Assembly: GCF_002924445.1 (NCBI RefSeq)
Contig: NZ_PIGG01000014.1
Location: 110,680 to 174,679, forward strand
DNA length: 64,000 nt
DNA from: Minwuia thermotolerans
GTDB taxonomy: Bacteria; Pseudomonadota; Alphaproteobacteria; Minwuiales; Minwuiaceae
Direction of reading: 5' to 3'
Shown: positions 16,707-25,190 of the stretch, one piece after another
Numbering within the stretch: the first letter of the stretch is position 1
Layout: every line of letters starts with the position of its first letter
The notes under the pieces: model-generated
What the model saw: the letters and a program-made list of their open reading frames with translations, nothing else
Told to the model about the DNA's origin: nothing
Databases searched by the model: none
Program-made: the position numbers and the translations under genes

Positions 16707-18139
16707 ATGACCAGGTGGTGAAGAAGGACGGCAAGATCCGCTGCGACGCCTGCCCGGTGATGTGCTTCATCGCAGAGGGCAAGTCCGGCGCCTGCGACCG
16801 CTACGCGGTGAAGGACGGCGAACTGATCCGCCTCGATCCGCTGACCATCGTCAGCAACGTCGAGGCCCAGGGCGGGCGGTTCGTACCCTTCCTGGACGGG
16901 GCCGAGGACTGGGACGGCGAGATCATCCGCACCGAAGACGCGACCATCACCGCCATCGGCGCGGGCACGACCTATCCGGACTACAAGCCCGCGCCCTTCA
17001 TTGTCGCGAAGGAGACCGAGGGCGTCGACATGGTCACCGTCGTGACCGAAGGGATTTTCAGCTATTGCGGCGCCAAGGTGAAGATCGATACCGACCGCTG
17101 GCTGGGGCCGGAGCGGAACATTGTCCGCGTCGACGGCGAGCCCGTCGGCCATGTCACGACCGGCGAGTACGGCTCCCAGATGTTCTCGCTGGGCGGCGTC
17201 CATCATCTGACGGGCGGCGGCAAGAAGGAAGGCCGCGTCACCTGCCGCACGCTGATGGACCTCTGCAACGGCGAAGCGGTCGACATGACCGTCGACGGCG
17301 GCGCCGAGGTGACGGTGCAGGCGGGACGACCGCCGGTCGTCAATGGCCACGCCGAAGAGCGCATGCGCGTCGGCTGCGGGTCCGCCACCATCGGCATGTT
17401 CGCGAAGCAGTGGCATGGCCTGGTGGACGAGGTGGTCGTGGTCGACGACCACATCACCGGCGTTATCTCCGAGCACCAGGCCGGCAAGGTGCTTGGCTGG
17501 GAAGACACCGGCATCCGCATCCGCGGCCGCAAGTCGACGCCCGGCCGCTACTTCCAGGTGGCCGAGCCCGGCACCGGCTGGGGCGGCACCGACGTCACCG
17601 ATCCGCTGACCATCGTCGAGGGCTTCAACCCGAAGCTCGCGAAGCCGGGTCAATCCATGCTCATGGTTTCCACCACCGGCGAGCAATGGGCCTATTTCAT
17701 CCTCGACGAGGAGCTCAAGCCCGTCGAACACGACCTGCCGGAAAGTCTCCGCCATTCGGTCGAGCTGATCGAGGAGAACTGCGAACCGGCGCTCTGCTCG
17801 GTGCTGTTCATGGGCGGCGCCGGCGGCTCGCTGCGCGCGGGCGTCACCGAGAACCCCGTGCGGCTCACCCGCTCGGTGCAGCAGGCGCTGACGAAGGTCA
17901 CCTGCGGCGGCGCGCCGGCCTATCGCTGGCCCGGCGGCGGCATCACGGTGATGGTCGACGTGACGGCGATGCCGGCGAACTCCTTCGGCTACGTCCCGAC
18001 ACCGGCCATCGTCGCGCCCATCGAGTTCACGCTGCGCCTGGACGATTACCTGGAGCTCGGCGGCCATGGCGGAGAAGTCAAACGCCTGGATGAGGTGGTC
18101 GGGCGCGGCGGCTACCGCGTGGAGGGGCGGCGGCCATGA
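16703..18139 (+). CDS. 6-hydroxynicotinate reductase homologue (Hnr family)
   Basis: The protein has 478 residues. The N-terminus carries C-x2-C-x3-C-x9-C (Cys14, 17, 21, 31), an iron-sulfur motif. Glycine-rich stretches follow (LGGVHHLTGGGKKEG, MGGAGGSLRAG). The whole resembles the 6-hydroxynicotinate reductase of the anaerobic nicotinate route, which reduces the ring to 6-oxo-1,4,5,6-tetrahydronicotinate using ferredoxin. Homologues occur in aerobic alphaproteobacteria. ATG 16703 overlaps the hydroxylase stop; the frame is open far upstream but that part shadows the hydroxylase gene. No dedicated ferredoxin is in the window. The exact ring substrate is inferred from family and neighbours. 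Confidence 0.75.
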   Translation: MNDQVVKKDGKIRCDACPVMCFIAEGKSGACDRYAVKDGELIRLDPLTIVSNVEAQGGRFVPFLDGAEDWDGEIIRTEDATITAIGAGTTYPDYKPAPFIVAKETEGVDMVTVVTEGIFSYCGAKVKIDTDRWLGPERNIVRVDGEPVGHVTTGEYGSQMFSLGGVHHLTGGGKKEGRVTCRTLMDLCNGEAVDMTVDGGAEVTVQAGRPPVVNGHAEERMRVGCGSATIGMFAKQWHGLVDEVVVVDDHITGVISEHQAGKVLGWEDTGIRIRGRKSTPGRYFQVAEPGTGWGGTDVTDPLTIVEGFNPKLAKPGQSMLMVSTTGEQWAYFILDEELKPVEHDLPESLRHSVELIEENCEPALCSVLFMGGAGGSLRAGVTENPVRLTRSVQQALTKVTCGGAPAYRWPGGGITVMVDVTAMPANSFGYVPTPAIVAPIEFTLRLDDYLELGGHGGEVKRLDEVVGRGGYRVEGRRP

Positions 18140-19122
18140 ACGGACCCCAGGCCGCCATGCTGCCCGACGGCCGCCGTCTGCACCTGCAGCACGGTCCCAT
18201 CGACCTCGTCATCGGGGCGGACGGGCAAACGGCGGATATCCGCAACGCCTACCGCGCAGCGCGCGGCCGGTTCGAGACGATCCTTCCCGGACTGGTCGAG
18301 GAACTGAACGTCCTGCGCCGCCCGCTGGAAGACCACGCCTGGCCGGCAGGGCCGGTGGCGCGGCGCATGGCCGACGCGGTAGCGCCGCACGGAAGCGTCT
18401 TCGTCACGCCCATGGCGGCGGTCGCCGGTTCGGTTGCCGACGAGGTGCTGGCCGTCATGCGGGACGCTGCGCCGGCGCTCAGGCGCATTCACGTCAACAA
18501 TGGCGGCGACATCGCGCTCTGGCTGGCGGCGGGCGAACGCTATGACGTCGGCCTCGTCGCCGACCCGCGCGACGGGCGTCAGGTCGGCACGGCGCGGCTG
18601 ACGGCGGCGGATGGCGTGGGCGGCATCGCTACCTCCGGCCGCCACGGGCGCAGCCTGAGCCTCGGCATCGCCGATTCCGTGACGGTGCTGGCCCCGAGCG
18701 CGGCGGCGGCGGATGCGGCGGCGACCCTGATCGCCAACGCGGTCGATCTGCCCGGCCACCCGGCGGTCGAGCGCGCGCCGGCCCGCGAGATCGATCCCGA
18801 CAGCGACCTGGGCGAACGACCGGTCGTGATTGGCGTCGGCCGGCTGCCGGGAGACGACATCGACGCCGCGCTGGCGGCGGGCCGACGCGCCGCCGACGAC
18901 ATGGTCCGCCGGGGTCTGATCCATTCTGCGGCTCTATGGCTGCGCGGCCGTTCGGTGCACACCGAAGCTGTCACCTCCGCCCTGCGCGGGTGGCCGGCGA
19001 AGCGCCTGACGACTGCCCGGCACTTTCGCGACAGGCCCGGGTCCCGATTCCGGACGCCCGCACAAGGCGGGCATGACGCGAAATGGGCTGGTGCGGGTGC
19101 AAACGAGAGGAAAGCCCGATGA
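18136..19122 (+). CDS. UPF0280 family protein (ApbE superfamily)
   Basis: The protein has 328 residues, longer than the 240-290 usual for UPF0280. The family is grouped with the ApbE superfamily, whose founding members attach FMN covalently to proteins. Supporting segments are FVTPMAAVAGSVADEVL (near 94) and HVNNGGDIALWL (near 117, with the Gly-Gly-Asp seen in ApbE). No function is established for this family. It lies between the reductase and the Rieske gene with ATGA overlaps on both sides, so it is likely needed by this pathway, perhaps for flavin handling (inference). Residues from about 285 on are encoded partly by a palindromic repeat and look foreign to the family. Confidence 0.78.
   Translation: MNGPQAAMLPDGRRLHLQHGPIDLVIGADGQTADIRNAYRAARGRFETILPGLVEELNVLRRPLEDHAWPAGPVARRMADAVAPHGSVFVTPMAAVAGSVADEVLAVMRDAAPALRRIHVNNGGDIALWLAAGERYDVGLVADPRDGRQVGTARLTAADGVGGIATSGRHGRSLSLGIADSVTVLAPSAAAADAAATLIANAVDLPGHPAVERAPAREIDPDSDLGERPVVIGVGRLPGDDIDAALAAGRRAADDMVRRGLIHSAALWLRGRSVHTEAVTSALRGWPAKRLTTARHFRDRPGSRFRTPAQGGHDAKWAGAGANERKAR
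19029..19076. repeat. Palindromic REP-like element inside the UPF0280 3' end
   Basis: GCCCGC-ACAAG-GCGGGC (19056-19072) is a perfect 6-base stem, flanked by a GGGTCCCGATTCCGG segment and CATGACG. This arrangement is familiar from dispersed intergenic repeats of alphaproteobacteria. Here it is in frame within the last 40 codons of the UPF0280 gene. Confidence 0.5.
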
Positions 19123-20159
19123 CCTATGTCCGCAATCACTGGTACGTGGCCGGCTGGTCGTCGGAATTCGGCGATGACTTCACGACGGCGACGATCCTGG
19201 AACAGGACCTCGTGCTCTACCGCGCCGCGGACGGCGAGGTCGTCGCCTTCGAGGACCGTTGCCCCCATCGCGCCCTGCCCCTCTCCATGGGCAAGCGGAT
19301 CGGCGACACGATCCAGTGCGGCTATCACGGCCTGACCTTCGGACCGGACGGGACTTGCGTCCGAGTGCCCGGTCAACGCTCGATCCCGCCCCAGGCCTGG
19401 GTCCGGCGCTTCCCGACGCACGAGCGTCACGGCATCGTCTGGATCTGGATGGGCGACGCCGCGCTGGCCGACCCCGCCGACATCTTCGATCTGCCGCAGC
19501 TCTCCGATCCCGGCTGGGCGGCAGTCCAGGGCGACGCGCTCCGCATCGCCTCGAACTATCTCAACGTCGCCGACAATCTCTGCGACCCGGCCCATGTCAG
19601 CTTCGTTCACCCGACGACGCTCGGCAACGCCGCGAGCGAGGACGTGCCGGTCAAGGCCCGCCGCCGCGGCGATGTGGTCGAGATCTCGCGCTGGATCCGC
19701 AACGGCCCGCCCATCGGCTTCTTCCAGGCCTGGGGCGGCTTCGAAGGCAATGTCGACCGATGGCACTACTACTATCTTCACGCGCCATGCATCGCCGTGA
19801 TCGACTTCGGCAGCGCCGACGCGGCCCTGGAATTGTCCGAGGACCGGCGCGGCGAGGGCGTGCAGATCTTCGCGTTGCATTTCATGACGCCGGTCGACGC
19901 AACGAATACCATCGACCGCTGGATGCACGTCCGCAACACGGCGACCGACGTGCCGGCGGCCGGCGAGAAGATATCCGACCTGCTGCGTGTCGCCTTCGCC
20001 GAGGACAAGGCGATCCTGGAGGCCATCCAGCGCAACGAACTGAAGCCATATGACCGGGCGCCGGTCCGCGTGGCGCTCGACGCCGGCTCCAACCATTACC
20101 ACCGCATCGTCGGCGAGATGCTGGCGGCGGAACAGGACAGGGCGGAGGCCGCGGAATGA
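19119..20159 (+). CDS. Rieske non-heme iron oxygenase
   Basis: The protein has 346 residues, close to vanillate O-demethylase oxygenases. The Rieske [2Fe-2S] ligands are Cys48, His50, Cys67 and His70. The mononuclear iron site is Asp152 with His159 and His164 in DNLCDPAHVSFVH. Such enzymes use O2 and a reductase partner to hydroxylate or demethylate aromatic and heterocyclic acids. No reductase gene is in the cluster. ATG 19119 follows GAGAGGAAAG and overlaps the UPF0280 stop; it also overlaps the next gene by four bases. Its step could prepare the ring before the hydroxylase/reductase pair or act on a side group; this cannot be decided here. Confidence 0.85.
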   Translation: MTYVRNHWYVAGWSSEFGDDFTTATILEQDLVLYRAADGEVVAFEDRCPHRALPLSMGKRIGDTIQCGYHGLTFGPDGTCVRVPGQRSIPPQAWVRRFPTHERHGIVWIWMGDAALADPADIFDLPQLSDPGWAAVQGDALRIASNYLNVADNLCDPAHVSFVHPTTLGNAASEDVPVKARRRGDVVEISRWIRNGPPIGFFQAWGGFEGNVDRWHYYYLHAPCIAVIDFGSADAALELSEDRRGEGVQIFALHFMTPVDATNTIDRWMHVRNTATDVPAAGEKISDLLRVAFAEDKAILEAIQRNELKPYDRAPVRVALDAGSNHYHRIVGEMLAAEQDRAEAAE

Positions 20160-20590
20160 GCGAGACCATGGCCCTGGCCGACGACTACCGCCTGGACGAC
20201 CAGGTCGGCTTCCGCCTGCGCCAGGCGACCCAGCGCCACACGGCAATCTTCGCCGAACACATGGTGGAGGGGCTGACGCCGACGCAGTTCGCGGCCATGG
20301 CGAAGCTGCGCGAACTGGGTCCCGCCTCCCAGAACCTGCTGGGCCGGCGCACGGCGATGGACGCGGCGACCATCAAGGGCGTGATCGACCGGCTGCGCGA
20401 GCGAGGCTTGGCGGAGACGCGCCGCGACCCCGCGGACGGCCGGCGGCTGCTGGTGGCGCTGACGCCGGAAGGCAGGCGCGTCGCTGCGGAGGCCATCGCG
20501 GCCGGGCGCATCATCACCGAGGAGACGCTGGGACCGCTCAACGCCACCGAGCAGCGGCGCCTGCTCGACCTGCTGGCGAAGCTGGGCTGA
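20156..20590 (+). CDS. MarR family transcriptional regulator
   Basis: The protein has 144 residues with a winged helix. LTPTQFAAMAKL leads to the recognition helix region (AMDAATIKGVIDRLRERGLAE), then the wing DPADGRRLLVALTPEGR. MarR proteins usually repress and are released by aromatic ligands. Being inside the operon it probably controls (ATGA overlap with the Rieske gene, four bases before the hydantoinase gene) suggests autoregulation through the inverted repeat at 13091-13104. Confidence 0.88.
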   Translation: MSETMALADDYRLDDQVGFRLRQATQRHTAIFAEHMVEGLTPTQFAAMAKLRELGPASQNLLGRRTAMDAATIKGVIDRLRERGLAETRRDPADGRRLLVALTPEGRRVAAEAIAAGRIITEETLGPLNATEQRRLLDLLAKLG

Positions 20591-20594
20591 CACC

Positions 20595-22658
20595 ATGAGC
20601 GATACCGGCGACAACAAGGGCGAGATCATTGTCGGCGTCGATGTCGGCGGCACCTTCACCGACATCCTGCTGTTCGACCGGGGTCGGGGCCGGGTCCGCG
20701 TCGCCAAGGTGCCGACCACGCCGGAGAACCAGGCTGGCGGCGTCATCGCCGCGCTGGAAGCCGTCGAAGCGGATCTGCCTTCTGTCGACCTGATCGTTCA
20801 CGGCACCACGACGACGACCAACGCCATCCTGGAGCGGAAGCTGGAGCCGACGGGCTTGATCACGACGCGTGGCTTCCGCGACGTGCTCGAGGTCGGACGG
20901 CGCACCCGGCCGCAGCCCTATGGCATGACCGGCGTCTTCCGCCCCGTCATCCCGCGCGACCTGCGGCTGGAAGTGACCGAGCGATCCGACGCCGGCGGCA
21001 ATGTCGTCACGCCGCTGGACGAGGACGAGGTGCGCGAAGCGGCCGAGGCGCTGAAGGCGAAGGGCTGCACCTCGCTGGTCATCCACTTCCTGCACGCCTA
21101 CGTCAACCCTTCTCACGAGCGCCGCGCCGCGGAGATCGCCGCCGGGATCTGGCCCAACGGCTACATCACCACCGGCCATTCGCTGCTGTCGGAGTTCCGC
21201 GAGTACGAGCGCGGCGTCACCGCGGCCGTGAACGCCGCCGTGCAGCCGATCCTGCACCGCTATGTCGACCGGCTGCAGAGCGAGCTGAAATCCAGAGGCT
21301 TCCAACGCGACCTCCTGGTCATGAACGGCAATGGCGGCATGGTCTCCGCCCGCACCGTGGCCCGGGAAGCGGCCAAGACGGTGATGTCCGGGCCGGCCTC
21401 GGGCGTCATGGCCGCGGCCTATACCGGGCGGCGGGCCGGATTCCGCAACCTGATCACCTATGACATGGGCGGCACCTCGACGGACGTGGCGCTGATCCGC
21501 GACACCGCCCCGCCGGTGAGCCACGAGCTGGAGATCGAATACGCCCTGCCGATCCACGTGCCCATGGTCGACGTGCAGACCATCGGCTCGGGCGGCGGCT
21601 CCATCGCCCGGATCGACGAGGCCGGCCTGCTGCAGGTCGGGCCCGAGAGCGCCGGCGCCGATCCGGGACCGATCTGCTATGGCCGCGGCGGACGGCAGCC
21701 GACGATTTCCGACGCCCATTTCGTGCTTGGCCGCATCAATCCCGCGCATCTGCTCTCGGGCGGCGGAGGCGCCACCGCGGAGGACATCGCGAAGGTCTTC
21801 GCCGCGGTCATCGGCGCGCCCCTGGGGCTGGACGCGGCGGAGGCGGCCGCCGCGGTGCTGCGCATCGCCAACATGAAGATGGCAGGCGCCGTGCGCATGG
21901 TCTCCATCGCCCGTGGCCACGATCCGCGCGATTTCGCCCTGCTGGCCTTCGGCGGCGGCGGGCCGCTGCATGCGGTATCCATCGCACGGGAACTCGGCAT
22001 CCCGCGCGTGCTGGTGCCGCCGCGGCCCGGCATCACCAACGCGCTGGGCTGCGTCGTCGCCGACGTCCGCCACGATTTCGTCAACACCGTGAACCACCCG
22101 CTGGACGGCGTCGACATCGCCGACTGCCGCTCGATCCTTGCGCGCCAGATCGAGACCGGCCGCCGTCTGGTGGCGGAGGAGCCCGTCGAGGTCGACGACA
22201 TCCGTATCGCCCACTCGGCCGATATGCAGTTCATCGGCCAGACCCACATCCTGTCGGTGCCGCTGGACGGACCGGACATCACCCGGGAGAATCTGCAGGC
22301 GCGCTTCGAGAAGGCCTACTACGAGCGCTTCCACGTCGCCCTGCCGGAAATCCGGGCCAACCTGGTCAACCTCAACACGTCCGTCATCGGCCGCCGGGGC
22401 GAAATCGACCTGGCCAGCCTGATCGATCCGGCCGGCCGGCGCGGGAGCCTGGAGGCGGCGCAGAGCGGCAACCGGCCGGTCTTCTTCGATGGCGCATGGG
22501 CCGAGACCCCGGTCTACTGGCGCGACCACCTGCCGGCGGACGTGACGATCGACGGCCCGGCCATCGTCGAGCAGATCGATACAACCGTCGTCATCGATCC
22601 CGGCGCCCGGGCCACGGGCGACCCGGACGGCAACCTGATCATCGAGGTCCACACATGA
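20595..22658 (+). CDS. Hydantoinase/5-oxoprolinase family subunit A
   Basis: The protein has 687 residues. It opens with the phosphate-binding VGVDVGGTFTDILLFD near residue 12 and has a second ATPase-like motif MGGTSTDVALI near 293. This is HyuA, the ATP-using subunit of N-methylhydantoinase, 5-oxoprolinase and acetone carboxylase-type enzymes. The first two couple ATP cleavage to opening of a cyclic amide. In this operon a cyclic lactam from the reductase step is a plausible substrate (inference). It overlaps subunit B by four bases. Confidence 0.88.
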   Translation: MSDTGDNKGEIIVGVDVGGTFTDILLFDRGRGRVRVAKVPTTPENQAGGVIAALEAVEADLPSVDLIVHGTTTTTNAILERKLEPTGLITTRGFRDVLEVGRRTRPQPYGMTGVFRPVIPRDLRLEVTERSDAGGNVVTPLDEDEVREAAEALKAKGCTSLVIHFLHAYVNPSHERRAAEIAAGIWPNGYITTGHSLLSEFREYERGVTAAVNAAVQPILHRYVDRLQSELKSRGFQRDLLVMNGNGGMVSARTVAREAAKTVMSGPASGVMAAAYTGRRAGFRNLITYDMGGTSTDVALIRDTAPPVSHELEIEYALPIHVPMVDVQTIGSGGGSIARIDEAGLLQVGPESAGADPGPICYGRGGRQPTISDAHFVLGRINPAHLLSGGGGATAEDIAKVFAAVIGAPLGLDAAEAAAAVLRIANMKMAGAVRMVSIARGHDPRDFALLAFGGGGPLHAVSIARELGIPRVLVPPRPGITNALGCVVADVRHDFVNTVNHPLDGVDIADCRSILARQIETGRRLVAEEPVEVDDIRIAHSADMQFIGQTHILSVPLDGPDITRENLQARFEKAYYERFHVALPEIRANLVNLNTSVIGRRGEIDLASLIDPAGRRGSLEAAQSGNRPVFFDGAWAETPVYWRDHLPADVTIDGPAIVEQIDTTVVIDPGARATGDPDGNLIIEVHT

Positions 22659-24415
22659 CCGAACCGCTCGACCCCATCACGCTCAGCGTCATTCAGAACG
22701 GCCTGCAGCAGGTCTGCGACGAGATGGACATGAGCTTCTCCCGCTCCGCCTTCTCGCCGGTGATCGCGGAAGCCAACGACCGCTCGGACGGCATCTACGC
22801 CGCCGACAACGGCGAACTGATCGCCCAGGGACTGATGGGCCTGCCGGTCTTCGTCGGCACCATGCAGGAATCGACGCGGAACCTGATCGAGTTCATCCGC
22901 GACGGCCGCGCCCTGCCGCCCGAGGACGGCGACATCTACATCGTCAACGATCCCTATCTGGGCGGCACGCACCTCATGGACGTGCGCTTCGCCATGCCCT
23001 TCTACCGCGATGGCGAGATCTTCTGCTGGCTGTCGAACACCGGCCATTGGCCCGACATCGGCGGCGCGGTGCCGGGCGGCTTTTCGGCCAACGCCACCGC
23101 AGTGGAGCAGGAGGGGCTGCGCCTGCCGCCGGTGAAGCTGTTCAAGCGCGGCGAGATGGATCCGGAGATCTACGCCATCATCTGCTCCAACATCCGCATC
23201 GCCGACCAGCGGATCGGCGACATTCGCGCCCAGGAGGCTGCCCTGCTGGTCGGGCGGGCGCGGCTGAACGAACTGCTCGACCGTTTCGGCGACGAGACGG
23301 TGAAACAGGCGATCGCAGAACTGAAGCGCCGCGGCGCCCGGCAGATGCGCGCCAGGATCGCCGAGATACCCGAAGGGGTCTACCGGGCCGAGGCCTTCAT
23401 CGATTCCGATGGCGTGGTCGACGAACCGCTGGTCATCAAGCTGACGGTCGAGAAGCGCGACGGCGCCCTGCGCTTCAGCTTCGCCGGCTCCAGCCCGCCC
23501 TGCCAGGGGCCGATGAACTCGGTGATCGCCACCACCCGGTCCTCGGTCTATCTCGCCATGCGCCACATCTTTCCCGACGTGCCGATCAACGCCGGCGCCT
23601 TCGAGCCCCTGGAGATCGAGGATCCGGAGGGCACCTTTCTCTACGCGCGCTATCCGCGGCCGGTATCGGGCTGCGCGGCGGAGGTCAGCCAGCGCATCGC
23701 CGAAGCGGTCTTCGCCGCGCTGGTGCAGGCCCTGCCCGACAGGGTCACGGCCGCCCCAGCGGGATCGAGCGGCAACTTCGCCCTGGGCGGGCACGATCCG
23801 GCCCGGGGACGCTCCTACGTCATGTACCAGATCTCCGGCGGCGGCTATGGCGGCAATGCCGACCATGACGGACTGACCAACGGCTGCTCGACCATCGGCA
23901 TCTCCAAGACGCCGCCGATCGAGGTCATGGAGCAGTACTATCCCGTGCTGTACCACGAGTACGGCCTGCGGGAAGGTTCGGGCGGCGCCGGGGAGAAGCG
24001 CGGCGGCTTCGGCCTGAAATACACCGTCGAAGTGCGTCGCGGGGAGGCCACCGCCTCCTTCGTCATGGACCACGGCCGCTTCGGGCCGCAGGGAGTTCTG
24101 GGCGGCTGCGACGGAATGCCCAACAGCGTCACCGTGCATCGCGGCGGACGCTCCTACGTGCCCGAACATCTCTCGAAGGACCAGGACATCCGGGTTGCCG
24201 CGGGCGACAGGATCGAGGTCGGCACGCCCGGCGGCGGCGGCTACGGCGACCCCTTCCGGCGTCCCGCCGCGAAAGTGCTGGCCGACATCCGCCTTGGCTA
24301 CTACACATCCGACCAGGCACGGGAGCTCTTCGGCGTCGTGCTCGATCCCTCCGGCCGGGACGTGGACATGGCGGCCACGGCGCGGCGGCGCGCGCATCCG
24401 CAGGCGGCGGAGTAG
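22655..24415 (+). CDS. Hydantoinase/5-oxoprolinase family subunit B
   Basis: The protein has 586 residues of HyuB type, with LDPITLSVIQNGLQQVCDEMD at the start, VNDPYLGGTHLMDVR near residue 105, and the glycine-rich GTPGGGGYGDP near the C-terminus. It pairs with HyuA in ATP-dependent cyclic amide hydrolysis. ATG 22655 overlaps the HyuA stop; the frame is open upstream but that sequence is a shadow. This is the last gene of the operon. The rpsT promoter follows directly, and I see no terminator between. Confidence 0.87.
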   Translation: MTEPLDPITLSVIQNGLQQVCDEMDMSFSRSAFSPVIAEANDRSDGIYAADNGELIAQGLMGLPVFVGTMQESTRNLIEFIRDGRALPPEDGDIYIVNDPYLGGTHLMDVRFAMPFYRDGEIFCWLSNTGHWPDIGGAVPGGFSANATAVEQEGLRLPPVKLFKRGEMDPEIYAIICSNIRIADQRIGDIRAQEAALLVGRARLNELLDRFGDETVKQAIAELKRRGARQMRARIAEIPEGVYRAEAFIDSDGVVDEPLVIKLTVEKRDGALRFSFAGSSPPCQGPMNSVIATTRSSVYLAMRHIFPDVPINAGAFEPLEIEDPEGTFLYARYPRPVSGCAAEVSQRIAEAVFAALVQALPDRVTAAPAGSSGNFALGGHDPARGRSYVMYQISGGGYGGNADHDGLTNGCSTIGISKTPPIEVMEQYYPVLYHEYGLREGSGGAGEKRGGFGLKYTVEVRRGEATASFVMDHGRFGPQGVLGGCDGMPNSVTVHRGGRSYVPEHLSKDQDIRVAAGDRIEVGTPGGGGYGDPFRRPAAKVLADIRLGYYTSDQARELFGVVLDPSGRDVDMAATARRRAHPQAAE

Positions 24416-24429
24416 GCGCGGCGCGGCGC

Positions 24430-24458
24430 TTGACGCACCGGGACGGCGCGTCTATAAG
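24430..24458 (+). promoter_or_regulatory. rpsT promoter
   Basis: TTGACG (24430-24435) and TATAAG (24453-24458) are separated by 17 bases, a near-consensus sigma70-type promoter about 40 bases before the S20 start codon. Strong and constitutive expression is expected for a ribosomal protein. Confidence 0.8.
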
Positions 24459-24499
24459 CCCGGCCTTCGAATTGACTGAATCCGCCTTTGGGACTGGAC

Positions 24500-24769
24500 A
24501 TGGCAAACATCAAATCATCCGAGAAAGACATCCGCCGCACGGCGACGCGCACCGCGCGCAACGTGGCCCGGCGCAGCCGGATGCGGACCTATGTCAAGCG
24601 GGTCGAGGTCGCACTGGCCGCCGGCGACGCCGAGGCCGCGAACAAGGCCCTCCAGATCGCGCAGAGCGAACTGGACAAGGCCGCGCAGAAGGGCGTCATC
24701 AAGCGCAATGCCGCCGCCCGGAAGGTGTCCCGCCTCAACGCGCGGACCAGGGCCCTGGCTTCCGCCTGA
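24500..24769 (+). CDS. rpsT: 30S ribosomal protein S20
   Basis: The protein has 89 residues and is very basic: MANIKSSEKDIRRTATRTARN, then RSRMRTYVKRVE and AQKGVIKRNAAARKVSRL, which are family signatures. It binds 16S rRNA in the small subunit. ATG 24500 gives the standard N-terminus; a start four codons upstream is less likely. A promoter before and a terminator after make it a single-gene unit. Placement next to dnaA is common in alphaproteobacteria. Confidence 0.97.
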   Translation: MANIKSSEKDIRRTATRTARNVARRSRMRTYVKRVEVALAAGDAEAANKALQIAQSELDKAAQKGVIKRNAAARKVSRLNARTRALASA

Positions 24770-24800
24770 TCGATCTTCCGGAAGAAATTCCCGTTTCTGG

Positions 24801-24830
24801 TGTGCCGCGGACCCCGTCCGCGGCACATTT
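24801..24830 (+). terminator. Rho-independent terminator after rpsT
   Basis: TGTGCCGCGGA / TCCGCGGCACA is a perfect 11-base stem with loop CCCCG (24801-24827), followed by TTT and, 20 bases on, a run of eight T. It should end rpsT transcription and shield dnaA. Confidence 0.8.
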
Positions 24831-25190
24831 CATTTCAGTGACATTTTTTTTGCCCGGCGGCGAAAATTGAATCGCCAATGATTCCAACCGCAGAGCGCCG
24901 AGAAGCGGGATTTCTTCCTAATTGCGGAGTTTTCTCTCAACCGAGGCCTCTTGAAAGCCGCCCGCCATCCGATCTAAAGTTCGCTTCGCGGGACAGACCG
25001 GGAGATGACGGAGTGGGCCGAGACAAGAACAGATCCGGATAAATACGGACGAACCCCACAGACCGTCTGCCTTCTCGAGTCCTGATGTCAAAATCAGCGT
25101 TGCGTCAACAGACTGTACATCGGTCTGAACAGGCTTTTTTGCGTTTTCGGCCTCGCCAGCCGCAGTATTCGACAACACGGGAGCGCGAAG
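24831..25190. other. Intergenic region upstream of dnaA, with GANTC sites
   Basis: No gene is seen in this relatively AT-rich stretch. Two GANTC sites lie 6 bases apart, GAATC at 24869-24873 and GATTC at 24880-24884. In Caulobacter, CcrM methylation of such sites tunes dnaA transcription. I find no good DnaA-box cluster (the nearest is TTATCCGGA on the minus strand, 25042-25034) and no clear promoter. A small inverted repeat CAGAC/GTCTG (25110-25128) is followed by a run of T at 25135-25140. Confidence 0.4.

Noticed and set aside
20538..24397. Two long minus-strand frames (704 and 627 codons) opposite HyuA and HyuB
   Set aside because: Antisense shadows; the plus strand carries family motifs and ATGA couplings.
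25034..25042. DnaA box (TTATCCGGA, minus strand)
   Set aside because: Two mismatches in the core and no further boxes nearby. Not enough to call an origin.
25110..25140. Terminator between rpsT and dnaA (CAGAC/GTCTG then T run)
   Set aside because: The stem is only five bases with a nine-base loop, and a far better terminator lies at 24801-24830.
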